A stretch of 64,000 nucleotides of DNA, from assembly GCA_013407085.1 (NCBI GenBank), contig JACCGJ010002009.1, positions 19,759 through 83,758 of the forward strand. Direction: 5' to 3'. Below are positions 9,216 through 21,420 of the stretch, one piece after another. The stretch is from Atriophallophorus winterbourni. Its lineage: Eukaryota > Platyhelminthes > Trematoda > Plagiorchiida > Microphallidae. The translations under genes and the position numbers were made by a program. A model generated the notes under the pieces. That model was not told the DNA's origin. It was given only the letters and a program-made list of their open reading frames with translations, and ran no database searches. Every line of letters begins with the position of its first letter. Within the stretch, counting starts at the first letter, position 1.

Positions 9216-11412
9216 AAGTTCCAGTCCATTTATTCATTAACAGTTACTTCACTTAATAAATCCAATTGTGATTATATCGGTAAGATTTCATTTTCAATAC
9301 AACGCTTTGTATTGAAAACAAGTGAGTTAAAGGTTGCTGTAGCATCGGCATTATCTAGGAGAGAAGGAGACAATTGGGGTTTGTATGGGGAAGGCACTTG
9401 ATTTCATTATTGGTCGTTCATTTACTATTTTGTAGAGAAGCTTAGGATTTTTACCATTCTCGAGAGCAAGTGTCATTGGCACTATATTCGATCTTCTTTT
9501 ACAAGTGACGTGACATAATTATATAGCTTACAGATTTGCTTTCATGCCTAGATTCCAAAGAGTGGCCTGTGCCTGTTTAGCCAACCGTTTCTGAACTCTA
9601 ATCCTAAAAACATAATGGTTATTGTGTCCACATGCTCGTGGTATATAACTCAAGTTCTCGCCAATTTTCGCAATCAAATAATTAATGAATGTAATGTACT
9701 ATGCGCTGGAATAGGGTGTTCTGCATGCTACCGGATTACTAGTTTTTACTAATGCACTTCCGGCTTTTATATTAATTATATAGTTTATAGCAGTAAGTTC
9801 TGTTTAGAGAAAACTTTGCCACAGAAAATGAAATGGTATTACATTTGGATTGCGGAACATCCTATAGGTGAAAGTGTGAACCTGTTTGCGATACTTTCCG
9901 ATCCGCAGTAAGTGCTGAATGCAATGGTTATTTTTAATTACTTATTTAACCACTGAGACCCATAGGTTTGGTGATTATTTCCGGTTTTTCAGCAGAGGTT
10001 AACCAAGTTCAAAATTGCCAGAATTAATCTCTAATCAAACCACATACCTCTTCTTTGTGTGGAATTATGCAGGTTCAACCTAGACATTATATTATTCTGT
10101 CGTAGGTTTCTCACACCAACCGCGGTGTAAAGTGCCAAATGTTCAGCGGCTATGTACGTACCAATTAAGTAAAATCATCAACTACTTCTGTTCATCGTGC
10201 AACCCCACGATAACAGGATGCTATTGGCGTACGCATCAAGCTTTGCTCATATTTTTCCGGTATTAATGGGCATTAACTTGGAACTTTGTTTTGAGTTAAA
10301 CGCTATATTTTGGGTTTACTAAATTGACAACTTTACACAGCATTCGCCAAAACATAAGCCAGTGTTCCCCTATATTTTCAAGCATGCCCACAGCGGATTA
10401 TTATATACTATTTATTCACTTTGCCAAATCACAGATCATCCGATTCGGCATACATTTCGTTCATCATCTTTGCTTCCCTTGTTACAGATTTATTGTTTTA
10501 TTATTTATTTTGGTCTCTATAATATATCATATAATTTGTCACGAAATGAACTTGAAAAAACAAGCTTTCATCACAAGATCTTGATCAAACAAGGCACCGA
10601 GTTATATTAACTTGTTTCATCCGCTTAAAAGATTATATCTGGTAATTTTCAAATAAAATCCAGTTTTTGTTGCGCAAATTTATTTAAATATTGATGGTTT
10701 TTCTTCACCTAACAACCGTTTTGCCTCTCGTCGTGCTAGCTTTGATGGTCATTTATACAGGAAGTTTTGTGTTATACTACTAATAAGTAGCCAGTTGATC
10801 AAAATAAGTGTATGCTTCGCTACCATAGATGAATCGTCAATTTTTAGCCAGATCATACAGATGGGCAGTATATCAAGTTTAAAATGTAGGTTAAATGCAC
10901 GCAAACGATTTAGAGTTGTTGCGACCTATTAGTTATGTTATTGTTGAAATCAGATTCTACTATAGTGTTACGGCATCTATCGTGGGAATCGACTCGGTCC
11001 CCACATGAAGTTAAATGCCAAGTTACAACTGAGGATTTATCCATGATTTTGCAACAAGTTAATTGGTATTGTCATCTCAAAGCGGCTCATGTGTATCCTA
11101 GTGCTTCAGAAATATCATTCCTATCAGAATTTTGTTAGGCATTTTTCATTCATTCTCGTCACCGTTGGGTTGACGTCAATTATTATATTTGCACTCCTGT
11201 GGTCGAACTCGGCGAAGCTTATAATTCTAAAACACTATTTTATTTCACCTGGTTATTTTGTTTAATTATCCGATCAAACATAAAAATAACCTCCAGCCGA
11301 TATCTGACAATAACAGATTTCGTTGTTCCACTTGATGTTATGATGTTAAACGCCTCGGCAATTATTCACCGAAACCTACTTTATCCAACATGGTGTATTA
11401 AATATTGATGAC
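9216..11412. other. No recognisable feature
   Basis: About 2.2 kb of AT-rich sequence with only short frames and no repeat family shared with the rest of the window. Confidence 0.5.
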
Positions 11413-11505
11413 ATGACGTTTATGTTACCAATATCTTGGTTCCACATCTTTCTTCTTCTGATTTCCACCTTCTCGAACCCAACTAGCGCCGATGACGCTG
11501 TCAAA
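11413..11505 (+). CDS. Candidate first coding exon with signal peptide
   Basis: An ATG opens 31 codons that encode a textbook signal peptide. A short N-terminus is followed by a hydrophobic core (ISWFHIFLLLIS) and a small-residue cleavage region (NPTSA), then DDAVK. The frame ends exactly at AAA followed by GTAAGT (11506-11511), a consensus splice donor, and stops two codons later if read through. This is the expected look of exon 1 of a secreted or type I membrane protein, ending in phase 0. The next exons were not found because 12.7-18 kb is full of CR1 debris. The terminal exon at 19710-20512 needs a phase-1 upstream exon, so it cannot follow directly, but both could belong to one gene. 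Confidence 0.5.
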
Positions 11506-11554
11506 GTAAGTTGAAAAATTTGTTAAAACCAGATATTCATAAGTTCCATTAAGC

Positions 11555-11602
11555 ACATCTCACGACCGGTTTCGTGTGTTTTAAACTCATAAGGTCTGGA
11601 CA
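11555..11602 (-). ncRNA. Hammerhead-like remnant
   Basis: On the minus strand CTTATGA (one change from CTGATGA) is followed by GTTT, AAAA, CACAC, an intact GAAACCGGTC and GTGAGATG. The GUC cleavage triplet and the ACCGGU stem III are preserved, but the G5 change and poor stem II predict no activity. Confidence 0.45.
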
Positions 11603-11605
11603 GCA

Positions 11606-12684
11606 AGTTAAGAATTAAGATGTCTTGAAGCAGAGAAGAAATGATAAACAAAGCTCGGACTAATTTTAAACTCGGTTCAATATGCGTTTCCGGATTGGCT
11701 ACATGACCCAGTCACATTAAGTTGAATACAGATGGTTGCCATAAAGATATTATAGGTCTACCTATCCTACATCTCTTACATAGTTAGTCGTTGTTTTCGT
11801 GTTCTACAACAAGTTATACCGCGTGTGATCAATTATCTTCAGCTTCGTAGACAAAATTATTACATTCAGACCAAATAAACGCTTGTGTCAGCAGTTGTCC
11901 GTTTCATTCATGTGTTTACCAGATGCGTTTGCTCAATAAACTCCCATCTTATAGAATATACGTGCTATTTCTCTGAAATTAGGTGCCGATCTATCTTGCA
12001 CTGCAAACCTGGCCCCAGCGATGGGTGACCGTGATGTTTTCGAGAAATAATAAACCTTTCATAAACAAAATCAACAACTGAACTGAACAAACGCGATCTC
12101 TATATTTACATTTTGCTCAATGCTCTACCAAATAAAAGAGGGATGCTTTCTTCCTACGCATTTCGTCTTGGCTCACTTGTCAATATGACCTAAGTGATTT
12201 ATCATTTTACCTTTTTGCTTTACGCCAATTCATCTTTTATACCATTCAGCTACATATTTCCTACACTCGGTATGTACCAATTCATTAAATATTAGACCAG
12301 AGCTGAACATTGAATGTTTCCAAAAAATTCTTGATTATATCCTCCTACCTAGCGAAAAATGCGAATGACTGACAATCGCTTATTTTTGATTGTTGTGAGA
12401 TTTTAACGTAGCTCCTATTCTACTAAACTCAGCGAGAACTACCGTAGAAAATGAAAGAGATTAGCTACAAAAAAATATAATCATCTAACAAGACGAATCA
12501 TCTGCCTGCAACGGATAACTGAGTACAAGCAGAATTTGAGGACGGGCAGCTATTAGTATTCATCGATTTATTCATAGATGATATGCGGGTAAAAAAAGCT
12601 ATGCTTTACAAGACCACAGAAATGTACATCGGGTGGATAGTAAAAAAATATCAGTATTTTGTTAGAGATTATTGTCAGACGTCA
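11606..12684. other. No recognisable feature
   Basis: AT-rich and without a supported exon or a shared repeat. If the signal-peptide exon at 11413 is real, this is intron. Confidence 0.5.
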
Positions 12685-13500
12685 AACACCTACTTGTTCA
12701 TGTGGCCATCTAGTGATTTCTTGAAAACGTCAATGGTTACAGATTGTACCAAGTGAATAGGTAAACTGTTCCACAATTGCACATTGCGAACGGAAAATAC
12801 ATATTTACGGCAGTTTAACCTGCTATGCTGTTGGTATAGTTTAGATTGGCGACCACGCAGATGTGTGTTATGAGAAAGATGAAACAAACGACTGCGAGGA
12901 TGATTTGTTTGATTGAGCACTGTCCAAATGAAGATTAGTGCTCCTCGTTGCTGTCTGTATTGAGCCGAATGCAAATTGAATATTCTAAGCCTCATTTCGT
13001 ATGGATAATTAGAAACTCCCAGGATGAGTTTTGTCGCTCTGCACTGTGGAGTTTCTAATAACTGAGTATCTTTTTTCAACCAAGGATCCCATATCGGTAT
13101 AGCATATTCGATATGAGGACGGATTTAGGTTGAAATCAATTTGCAGATAATGTTGGCGTCAAACGAACCTAGGACTCTTCTAAGGAGACCCAAGTTTCTT
13201 TTCAGCTTTGCTTGTGGCGAGTCGACATTGCATTGAGTTTCCTAAGTCAGATGGGATAATCACGCCTAAATGTTTTTCGGAGGAGGCGTGTTTAATAACA
13301 ATACGATCTAGATAATATTCTTTGCTCAACTTGCTTTTGAGCGACAATAGGCTGCATTTCGAAGCATTCAGTGGCATTTCCTTTTCTAGGGACCAGGTAT
13401 AAATCATATCAAGATCGCGTTGCGGGATTTGCGTGTCGGCTGTGCAGTTTATCTTGCGCCAAAGCTTTGCGTCATCAGCGAAAATAAAAACTCGTTAGAT
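12685..13500 (-). pseudogene. CR1-like LINE, C-terminal RT fragment
   Basis: The block 13079-12690 encodes the conserved post-RT region: ETPQCRATKLILGV, then YEMRLRIFNL, RLNCRKYVFSVRNVQLWNS and LP...V....F...L. The block 13407-13180 encodes the RT thumb, with LNASKCSLLS (the N..KC motif) and SEKHLGVII (the DLGV-like motif). The 3' end lies near 12685. The segment is split by frameshifts and has lost the YADD-bearing half. Confidence 0.8.
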
Positions 13501-14840
13501 ACAAGCTCTGAGAATTTTGTGGTGGAAAAATGCACATAACTTCACAAATCTCATATAATAGTAAATGTGTGTTTAAGAACAAGAAATAAGTCATAATCAT
13601 GTAATGTCACGCATAGTCCAGTTAATTAATTACCGTGAGTTAATACACAGGTGTAATCAAATCGTTATGCAACAAATTCTAATGAACTTCTCAACAATAG
13701 TTGTTGGGTCGTGCATTCCAAACGGAAACTAACATGGACCTAATAAAAATATCGGCGACAGATAATATCCCTGCAGAGCTGTGTGTATGCCGCGGGTCGC
13801 GGTAGTTATTAAATGTTTTAATGGGTGATTTGAAGTATGTAATATAAAGTATGTAAGTATCATATCACTCCAAAGGCTACTTTGAAGAAAGTGGGGAGCT
13901 TCAGGTGTTGCATTTGTTGCTCATATGTTAGTTTCTAGAAAACAATTACGAGTTTGGTTTCCCGGTGTTATATTCTTTCTAGCAATAGTATATTATTTTT
14001 AACAGGGAGTCCAAACTTGCGATACATGCTCCATCGTTGGAATTATGTAGGTTTTCATTATTATGGGCACCTTTTCAGGTAAGAAGGTTTTGAAAATCTG
14101 TCGCAGCATACTCAGAAGCCAGAAAGCACGTTTCTAATTGGCCTTACAATGCACGCTGTTCTTTACGCTGCCTTATAGCCTTTCCGGCTCGGTCCAATTC
14201 AAATTTGTCTGACAAACGCGATATTTATACTGAAATGGCTTACCAATATGCAGCGCTTCGTATTTTTGAAAATCGAAAGCTAGATTTTCCCTGACAGGCA
14301 ATTCAGGGAGTGCATCTAAATCACTCTGTAGCTGTACACAGTCTGCAGTAAATTCTATCCGTGTCCAAATTTCAATGTCGTCGGTAAAGAGAACCATCTT
14401 GCATGAGAACATCTTAGGTGTATGATTGATGTAAATGAGGAAAAGTAGTGGCCTGAATACGGAACGTTGCGGCACGCCGTTATTGGTACCAATGACACGT
14501 GAATATACCCCCACACAGTGAGGTAACTTTGAGGCCATATGAGGAATCGTCACCTGATGCCAACCTGCCACAGCTTTTGTAGTAGTCGAAAGTTTTAGAC
14601 ATACCCAGAAATCAAGCGTATATGGTAGCTCCGCTTGGGTCAATTCCTCGAGTTTGTTAAGCATTAATGAACTATACGCTGCAGAAAGAATATTTTGCGA
14701 TTCAGAGTTATGAACAATGTTCTTCATCACTATGAGCTCTAAAAGTTTGGACATCACTGGAAGTAGAATGACAGGATTCCAGCTTAACAATAACCATAGG
14801 ATGGTAAAAATTAAGATGTACGTGTACAACATGAGCAATT
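13501..14840 (-). pseudogene. CR1-like LINE, RT and 3' end (copy b)
   Basis: The frame 14838-14173 covers the RT palm: NKLEELTQ, GVPQRSVFRPLLFLIYIN (canonical GVPQGSVLGPLLFLIYIN) and LFTDDIEIWTRI, where the canonical FADD has a T. The 3' part, 13500-13790, is homologous to 15790-16060 (shared ACACAGGTGTAATCAAATCG/ACACAGGTATCGTCAAATCG, GCTATGCAACAAAT and AAAAATATCG.CGACAG). The two copies therefore belong to one LINE family. Changes at catalytic positions and several stops make it inactive. Confidence 0.8.
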
Positions 14841-15004
14841 TGATTAAATAGTATATAAGTAGTCGGGATACGAATAGTGAAATAAAAAGTCGTCTAATTT
14901 CGCTTTAAATCATGCAAGCTAGTGGAGTGAGCAGCGAGAGAAGATAAACTGTCCCAAGTAAAACAGAAACATACAGAATAAAAATACCTTCTACAGTTTA
15001 GGCT

Positions 15005-15610
15005 GGAATGGTGTACCTCTAGAGTATATTCATTGATCCGATAATTTCTTGTATTCCTTCCTGTTCGGTATGGTTTGGATATGGAATATTTTGTAAAGTT
15101 GGATAAAGTCTCCTCTCGTTCGTCGATAAGGAAAGTCGAACCGATTCAGTTGAGCTATCCTTGATTTATAATGCTTGTTTCGGTTGCTGAGAACTAGTTA
15201 TGCTGAGCGGTGATAGATTCGCTGCATATGTTCAACATCCTTCTTGAGCCACGGAGTCGATGACTGCACAGCGTATTCCATGACTGGTCTCAAGTATGTA
15301 TTCATGATCCTTTGGAATAACTTTCCCAAATACCCGTTTGATTAGATTGAGGACATGTGTTGCCGTTGTAAAGGCAATGTTGGTTTGAAGTGAAGTTTTT
15401 AAATTAGAGCATATCGAGACACCCAAATCTTTTTCTTCACTGCAATTTTCAAAGCCTATATGGTATGTGATCTGTATATGTTCAGGAATCCTATCTGACA
15501 AAGAGATGGTGAAGGTTGAAGTCTGTCGTAACAAGTAAGTGGGAACTTCGAATTTCTCCGGCGTAGTTTATAACCTCTAATAACTTGTCGTTTTGTGCAC
15601 CCATCGAAGC
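15005..15610 (-). pseudogene. CR1-like LINE, C-terminal fragment (copy c)
   Basis: The frame 15534-15232 holds EEKDLGVSICSNLKTS, the DLGV segment downstream of the RT palm, then LNLIKRVFG and YILETSHGIRCAVIDSVAQEGC, which aligns to the LY..Y.RP..EYA...W region of CR1 RTs. It is a different subfamily from its neighbours copy b and copy d and sits between them. Confidence 0.7.
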
Positions 15611-15789
15611 CGGAGGGCGATCGATTATTTCGATGATACTTCTGTTTAAGGCATCACCAGAGGACATCCTCTAATGCAATGTTGGGATTGTTAATCTTTA
15701 TGCACTAGAGACGTTCGTAAGTGTATAGAGCAACACCACCACCTTTTCGTGTGCGATCGTTTAAAAGTAGAATCAGGTTCGAGATTCAA

Positions 15790-18000
15790 GAATTTATAGT
15801 CACATAAAGTAAATAGCTTCACAATTGCCATAGAATAGTAAATATTCGGTCATGAAAAAGAATTAACAAATAATCATGTAATCTCACATATACTCCAGTA
15901 GAATACTTACCATAAGTCAATACACAGGTATCGTCAAATCGCTATGCAACAAATACGTTTCCAAATTTTTGATGAAAGTTTCGACGCTGGGAGCGGTAAC
16001 AATAATTTTGGGGATGGCATTACAATGGAAACACACTCGAACAGAATAAAAATATCGACGACAGCTAACACGGGAATAGGGAAATTGTAGTGTCACTAAG
16101 TGGCTGTGTGAATTTTGTGACACACGGTATTCGAATACATGTTTTAAAGAATGATATGGAGTATGTAAGATTTTGTATTTCAGTATCACATCACTCCAAA
16201 GGCTTCTTTGAAAGGGGTTGTGTCTCTGTTTTTGCAATCGTTCTCTCGTACGTTAGTTTTCGGAAACCACTTACGACCTCGGTTTCACGATGGAATATTC
16301 TATCAAGCAATTGTATATCCTTTTGAACTTAAGTAAGTTTTCATAATCGTGTGCAAACTTCCGGCAAGAGAAATTTCGAAAATTTGTCGCAACATACTGA
16401 GAAGCTTGAAAGCACGGTTCTAGATGACTTCACTTTGCAGCTGTACGCAGTCCGCAGTTGTTTTATCCGCGTCCAAAGTTTAATATCATCAGCAAAGAGA
16501 ATCATCTTGCATGAAAGCGACTCTGGTGGGTAATTGATGTAAACCAGGAAACTACTGGCCGAGTACGAAACCTTGCGGTATGCCACCAGAGGCATCAATA
16601 ACCCGTGAATGTAACCCGTTAATTCAAACGATTCACTTGCGCCCAGTGAGGTAACTCTCAAGCCATACGAGTAGCTCTCCGCTGATACCCATCTGATTTA
16701 GCTTTTGTAGTACAGCCACTTGAAAGTGATCAACTCGGTCAAAAGCTTTAGATGTATCCAGGTAACAAGCGTGGATTCTAGCTCCTTCGTCAACCGCTGG
16801 GGTCCAGTCTTTTAGCAACAAGTTTGTCAAGCATGAACGCTATTTACGAAAACCATGTTGCGCTACAGAATGTATATTTTGTAATTTCAAGTGATGAACT
16901 ATTTTTTCCGTCACTATACGCTCTAGAACTTTGGACATCACAGAAAGTAAGGTGACAGGACTGTAGTTTGCAGAATATGAACGTCGACGACACTTTGTAA
17001 ATAGATGAAATTATCCTAGTTTTCCACCCTGTTGGAACCACTCATTCGGTTAGAGAATGCTTATCGATTCACTTAATTGTGCATACAGCTGCAGGTCACC
17101 GGATTTCAGTACGGTTGGTGTGATTCCGTCCACTTCAAGGGATTTTCTAAGGTTTATTTGACACAAATGCGTTGTAATATTGCTGATTTGATCTGGTTAT
17201 CAGGCACTTGTTGCGTCACGGTTGATGTCTTTAATTTTTCAGTCGATCTGATGGTTAAGGGACTAAATACTTTGCACATAAGCACAAGAAGAGCAATTTT
17301 CAAGGTCATGTTTTGCCTTGCTTAAAACAGCGTGCCTTCTGACTCAGGAATTTTGTGCAGATAACACTTAAGTCTTTCCGTGCTTTATATAACCTTTTGG
17401 TTATTTATTATGTGAAACGTTTTTGCTCAGAATTTCCTCTTTTGCGTGTTTTTTAGGCGCCAATGCTCCCATCAACCACGTATCTGTTTTAGTTACCATC
17501 TGGTCGGATATTCTGGCAAATGTTGGCTTGTTATAGTATGACGCATTTACCAAGGGTTCTTTGGTAGTTACCTTTGAGTCTGGCATCAAAAGTACATTAA
17601 TGACGTTTTTATCAGTTCAGTCAACTGATGAATTCCTGATTCCAGTCCATTTAAACGCGTTTCGATTTTATTGCCAGCAGTGTTTGCCTCAGAGGATGTC
17701 ACTGACTGTCTGTCCTTGCATTCCTGGCAGACGTAACAAACACCAGGACAAATATCCCCAATAATAATTGCGCCCAAATCCATGATAAGCGATTTGTCGC
17801 AATTTGCATGTACTTTCAACGAACAAGCGTAACACGCGACAGCCCTTGCCTTGGAGCTTACCTCTTTTTGGCAAACCGCACACACAACTCGAGGCACTTT
17901 GTTTCCTTGTCTGGGTCATCCAGTCAAGGTAGTTTTCAGCACAGTTCAGTAATGTGCGTATGCGTAGTGATTCTGTCGATCGATTGATGATGAATAGCAT
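15790..18000 (-). pseudogene. CR1-like LINE with PHD-type finger (copy d)
   Basis: Minus-strand element in the order PHD finger, linker, RT, C-terminus. The 17897-17586 segment begins MPRVVCAVCQKEV and has CAVC, CYAC, HANC and CYVC spaced like a C4HC3 PHD finger, as in the first ORF of some CR1 elements. RT parts follow at 17041-16341: LDTSKAFDRVDHF and LFADDIKLWTRI (catalytic FADD intact). The C-terminal part at 16237-15917 keeps RVSCRRYFYSVRV. No AP endonuclease is visible between finger and RT, so this copy is internally deleted or a recombinant. Frames are interrupted several times. Confidence 0.8.
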
Positions 18001-19032
18001 GAGTGCGACAAATAGCGGCGATCACGAATGAGAGCAAAATCAGAATTATACCCTGCACTACGATTTAGGGGTTGATCGCACCTTGTTGAGACTATAATCA
18101 GTCGATGCAGAACAATCAGCTCCTTCCGATGTCGCTAATCCCTTTGAGGACTTGAAGAGTAGTAACAGCGTTGCACGTGTAGTTCCGAATACCGTTACAA
18201 GAGTGGTATATTCCGAAAGTTGGGGATCGATAGTTCGCTTTCAGTCATACAAAGTTGAAACCAGGTTTTAGTAATAGTGATAAGCGAGATGACCAAACCG
18301 ATTGGTTTTAGCAAACATTTGGGTTCATTAAGTAAAACACTATGTTAACTAAATGGCATTCGAACTTGAAGCCACTATTCGGGGAGTTTGACACATTATT
18401 TCATTTAAATGCTGCCACAGAAAGCATTTGCATAAGTTACAACATATGACATGAATCAAATAATCCTTTGCTTACGTTGGTACACATTGTGTACGAACAT
18501 TGCAATCTGGTTAAGAAAAGAGTAAAATGGTACGGTTAAACGAGACAAATATTCCTCGTGACTCACTGTTTGATGAAACGAATTAGAAAAACACCCAATA
18601 GCAAGCTGGTCACACATTAAAAATTCGCCAGGGTAAGTGGCACAGTTTGAACAAATTTATCGAAAAGAATTTTTTAGTTATTTGATGGTACGCAGGATAG
18701 ATTGTTACTTTAACAGGGTTTACAATGAAGTCAAATAGTCATTAAAATAGGATTATAAATAGAAATATTGATAGCATCTTCCACTCTTCCAGGGAATGCT
18801 AACTACCCTTGAGTTTAGAGTTAGTTTCGGACCGCCGCTCAAGAAAGCCTTGGGACCTGTCAGCTTGCCTAATTTTTTGTTACGTCTTAATGGAAGAAGT
18901 TGTTGGACTTGCACATGTGAACTTCGAAAGCCCTAACCTATGTGTGAACAACACCGTAATTCTGCTATTGATTTGAATATATTTTGGACGGATCGTGTAT
19001 TCAGAATGCAAAGAGATTTAAGTGCAATCGGT
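18001..19032. other. No recognisable feature
   Basis: About 1 kb with no supported exon or shared repeat. A GGGTAAGT at about 18632 resembles a donor, but the preceding short frame lacks a credible acceptor. Confidence 0.5.
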
Positions 19033-19065
19033 CTGACGAAGCTTCTGTGTCAGAAGCGAAACGCT
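19033..19065 (+). ncRNA. Hammerhead-like hairpin, dispersed family
   Basis: CTGACGA (19033-19039) is followed by one extra A, then a perfect seven-base-pair stem GCTTCTG (19041-19047) and CAGAAGC (19051-19057) with loop TGT, then GAAAC (19058-19062) and GCT. CTGANGA-stem-GAAA is the hammerhead core layout, but the extra base between core and stem II is unusual. Right halves of the same motif occur in reverse at 22241-22262 and 46841-46862 (GGTAACGTTTCACTTCTG and GGTAACGTTTCGCTTCTG). It is probably a mobile-element end. Catalysis is uncertain. Confidence 0.45.
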
Positions 19066-19709
19066 CCCCACAACCTACTTTAACCGAATGCACTCAAATC
19101 CCTTAACATTGTACGTAATTCTGCTGTTAATTACGCGCTCACACGATTATCTAGCCGATGAGTAAGAAAATCCAACCAGCCGGTTGTTGTAATCACAATC
19201 CCTCAGCTAAAGGGCGTTCACTGTAAGCAATACCGGCCTTGAGCCAACCAATCATACGCCGGCACTACGACTATAGCCAACAGAGAAGCGATCGATCATG
19301 ATGTCGATGTTGCCATTGGCTGCAGTTAGGACAAGTCACACAGACATGAGCCGCATAGTCAGAAGCAGTCAATTGGTTGCGGGGCTTGTACCCGTCTGGC
19401 CGCGACAATTTGTGGCCGTTTAAGGTGAGTGTCTTAGGTAATGTTGCTAATATAGGTCCTGTGCTCATTAAGATAGGATAATGTTGCGATTTTCTGACGA
19501 TATGTTCAGCGCGCCCATAAAACTCTAGCAACAGGCTCGTGCTCGTACTTCCGGCCTGACTTATTGTTCAATCCTATTTGACTAGAAAAATAAATTATAG
19601 AATAAGGAACTAGTTCATTACATTCAAACACATTTGCGACAGCCTACATTGTTATCATGTGTTCACTAAGTTTTTCGGGATCTTATCATTGTCCATATTT
19701 TTTGTACAG
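19066..19709. other. Upstream flank of the terminal exon
   Basis: A minus-strand frame of 86 codons at 19531-19271 (with a CPNC motif) and a plus-strand GTGAGT donor-like site near 19433 are visible, but neither fits into a convincing exon. TTTTTTGTACAG at 19698-19709 is the acceptor of the exon that follows. Confidence 0.4.
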
Positions 19710-20512
19710 ATCACAGCATGAAATGGCTATTTGCCAGTCGCTCCAGGGGGCCTAAGTCCACATTGGCACATGAGACCAAAAAAGGAAACCTACGCCGCAA
19801 AAACACTCGATTAGTTGATTTGATATGCACCCGGGCTCCGTTCATCAAAGGTTCGGCTTCCTCCTTGTATCCATCTTCGAATCGGCTTGTGAGCGCCTCA
19901 AACTCGAACCATTGCTATTCTGGTGGAAATGTCCGGCAAATTCGGCGTTCAACCAAACGAACATTTCAGTGTGTGGATTCATCCATGAAACACGAGGATC
20001 AATCTGCCTGGAAAATGACCGCATTTTGTCCGACATGTCATGATATAGTTATACCTATATACTGGTCATCTGATCAGAATTCAGCCCATACTTATGATGT
20101 TTATGAGCCGAGTTCGATGAAACGCAAGCGGGAGTCGTTATCCGTCGATTCGTTTTCAGACTCCATATATGAAACGATACAAGGTTCTAAACTACGAGCC
20201 AACACAGAACCGAACCCAAATGACCAAGTAGATTGCAATCCTTTCGCTCTCACAGATTTGGATTCGAGTCCAACGTCAGAATTTCTGGACCTTGGTGAGC
20301 CATGGACGAGCAGCACTCTGAAACGAACATCATCGAATCAAAGCGGATTTTATGACGAAGTAGCTTCTGACACAGAGGACTCGGTTCGTGATTTCATGGA
20401 AGCTTATTTCTGCTTACAAAGTCAAGTTCGTTTACGCCTGCCGGATTCTCCAACACAATCGAGCAGAGACTTGAAGAAAATGCACCGTGAATTTTTTATA
20501 TGTGAAGAATAA
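19710..20512 (+). CDS. Unrecognised protein, terminal exon
   Basis: This exon begins after the acceptor TTTTTTGTACAG (19698-19709). The first in-frame ATG is at 19718, giving 264 residues; the frame is also open back to the acceptor (adding HS), so it may be the last exon of a longer protein joined in phase 1. The protein is Ser-rich and charged, with basic N-terminal clusters (SRSRGPK, RRKNTR), an AFCPTCHDIVIP segment with a CxxC, a KRKR stretch at about residue 135, and an acidic C-terminal half (DSVRDFMEAYFCL). No membrane segment or known domain is visible. It could be a cytoplasmic tail or a regulatory protein. I assign no function. Codon usage and the uninterrupted frame support a real gene. 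Confidence 0.65.
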
Positions 20513-21320
20513 TGTCAATTCGGTAAAGCGGGAATATGGCTAGTTTGTATAATTGTTTTAAGTCTCGGTGTTCGACGTTTATATCTGTGTTTGTTTACTG
20601 GGAAATTTGATATAAATTTTTCTGCTGTCTATTTTATCTTGACTAAGTGGGATCTAAATGGCCATCCTCTTGTTTCAGTTCTATTATGCTTGTAGTTTAT
20701 GGATGAGAATGAATTAGAAGAATTACAGAACACTGTGATGTTACATACAAAGCGTATTTAGGGACGGTTGGCTTCACAGTGAAGTTAGCAACATTTGATT
20801 CGTGACGATGCTTTCGAGTGCGGTTACTTCTGAATCTAGTGAAGCTGACTAAACTTCGACATAAATCTCATTCCTCACCCTATCCAGATGTAAGACGGGT
20901 GTCGACAATAGTCTTACGAACAACTGCAACAGACGAACACTCTCCAGTGGGTGAAATCATTAAACTTGCCGCTTTTTCTTAACGAAACCAGGTATGAGTA
21001 CCGGCAATAGAATCCTCCGCGGAGCCGTAAGGAAAATGCAATCAGGTTTTCTTAGCCATGCACATATTCTGTTACAAATAAGGACGGTAGAAAAGATGAG
21101 CAAATAAATCTTGACATTTAATATGGCTGCCGCTTGAACGATACGCTCTTCGTGCTTGAACACGGTTGGGGTTAGCAACGGCTCAAAGACTCAATATGTT
21201 CTTTGCTGTTTTTCACAAGCTGGTTCACACATTAACGTGATCTGATCAAACAATCACATATTTACAGCCGAACAGGTATCTGCGTGAAAGATCAAAGATA
21301 AACCTCTGTATTGTGGTGCT
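20513..21320. other. 3' flank, nothing recognised
   Basis: This should include the 3' UTR of the preceding exon. A TATAAA at about 20610 is a weak polyadenylation candidate; no canonical AATAAA is obvious close to the stop. Confidence 0.4.
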
Positions 21321-21420
21321 CACATCCCCATCCCTTACACACCACCTTCCGGTTTCTGGCTGTTTGCCGTCATCAGGCGGAGACAGTAAGATTAGGTTCA
21401 GTGAGATAAACCTCATTCAG
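21318..21420 (-). repeat. Hammerhead repeat subfamily B, partial unit
   Basis: Minus-strand copy of the 242-bp family seen at 59191-59790. It contains GGTTCA/TGAACCTAATCTTACTGTCTCC, CTGATGA (21376-21370), CGGC, AAACA, GCCA, GAAACCGG, then GGTGGTGTGTAAGGGATGGG. The core letters are all present, but the first stem II pair is C.A instead of G-C. Confidence 0.75.

Noticed and set aside
19271..19531. 86-codon minus-strand frame with a CPNC motif
   Set aside because: No start context, splice site or family match; possibly decayed mobile DNA.
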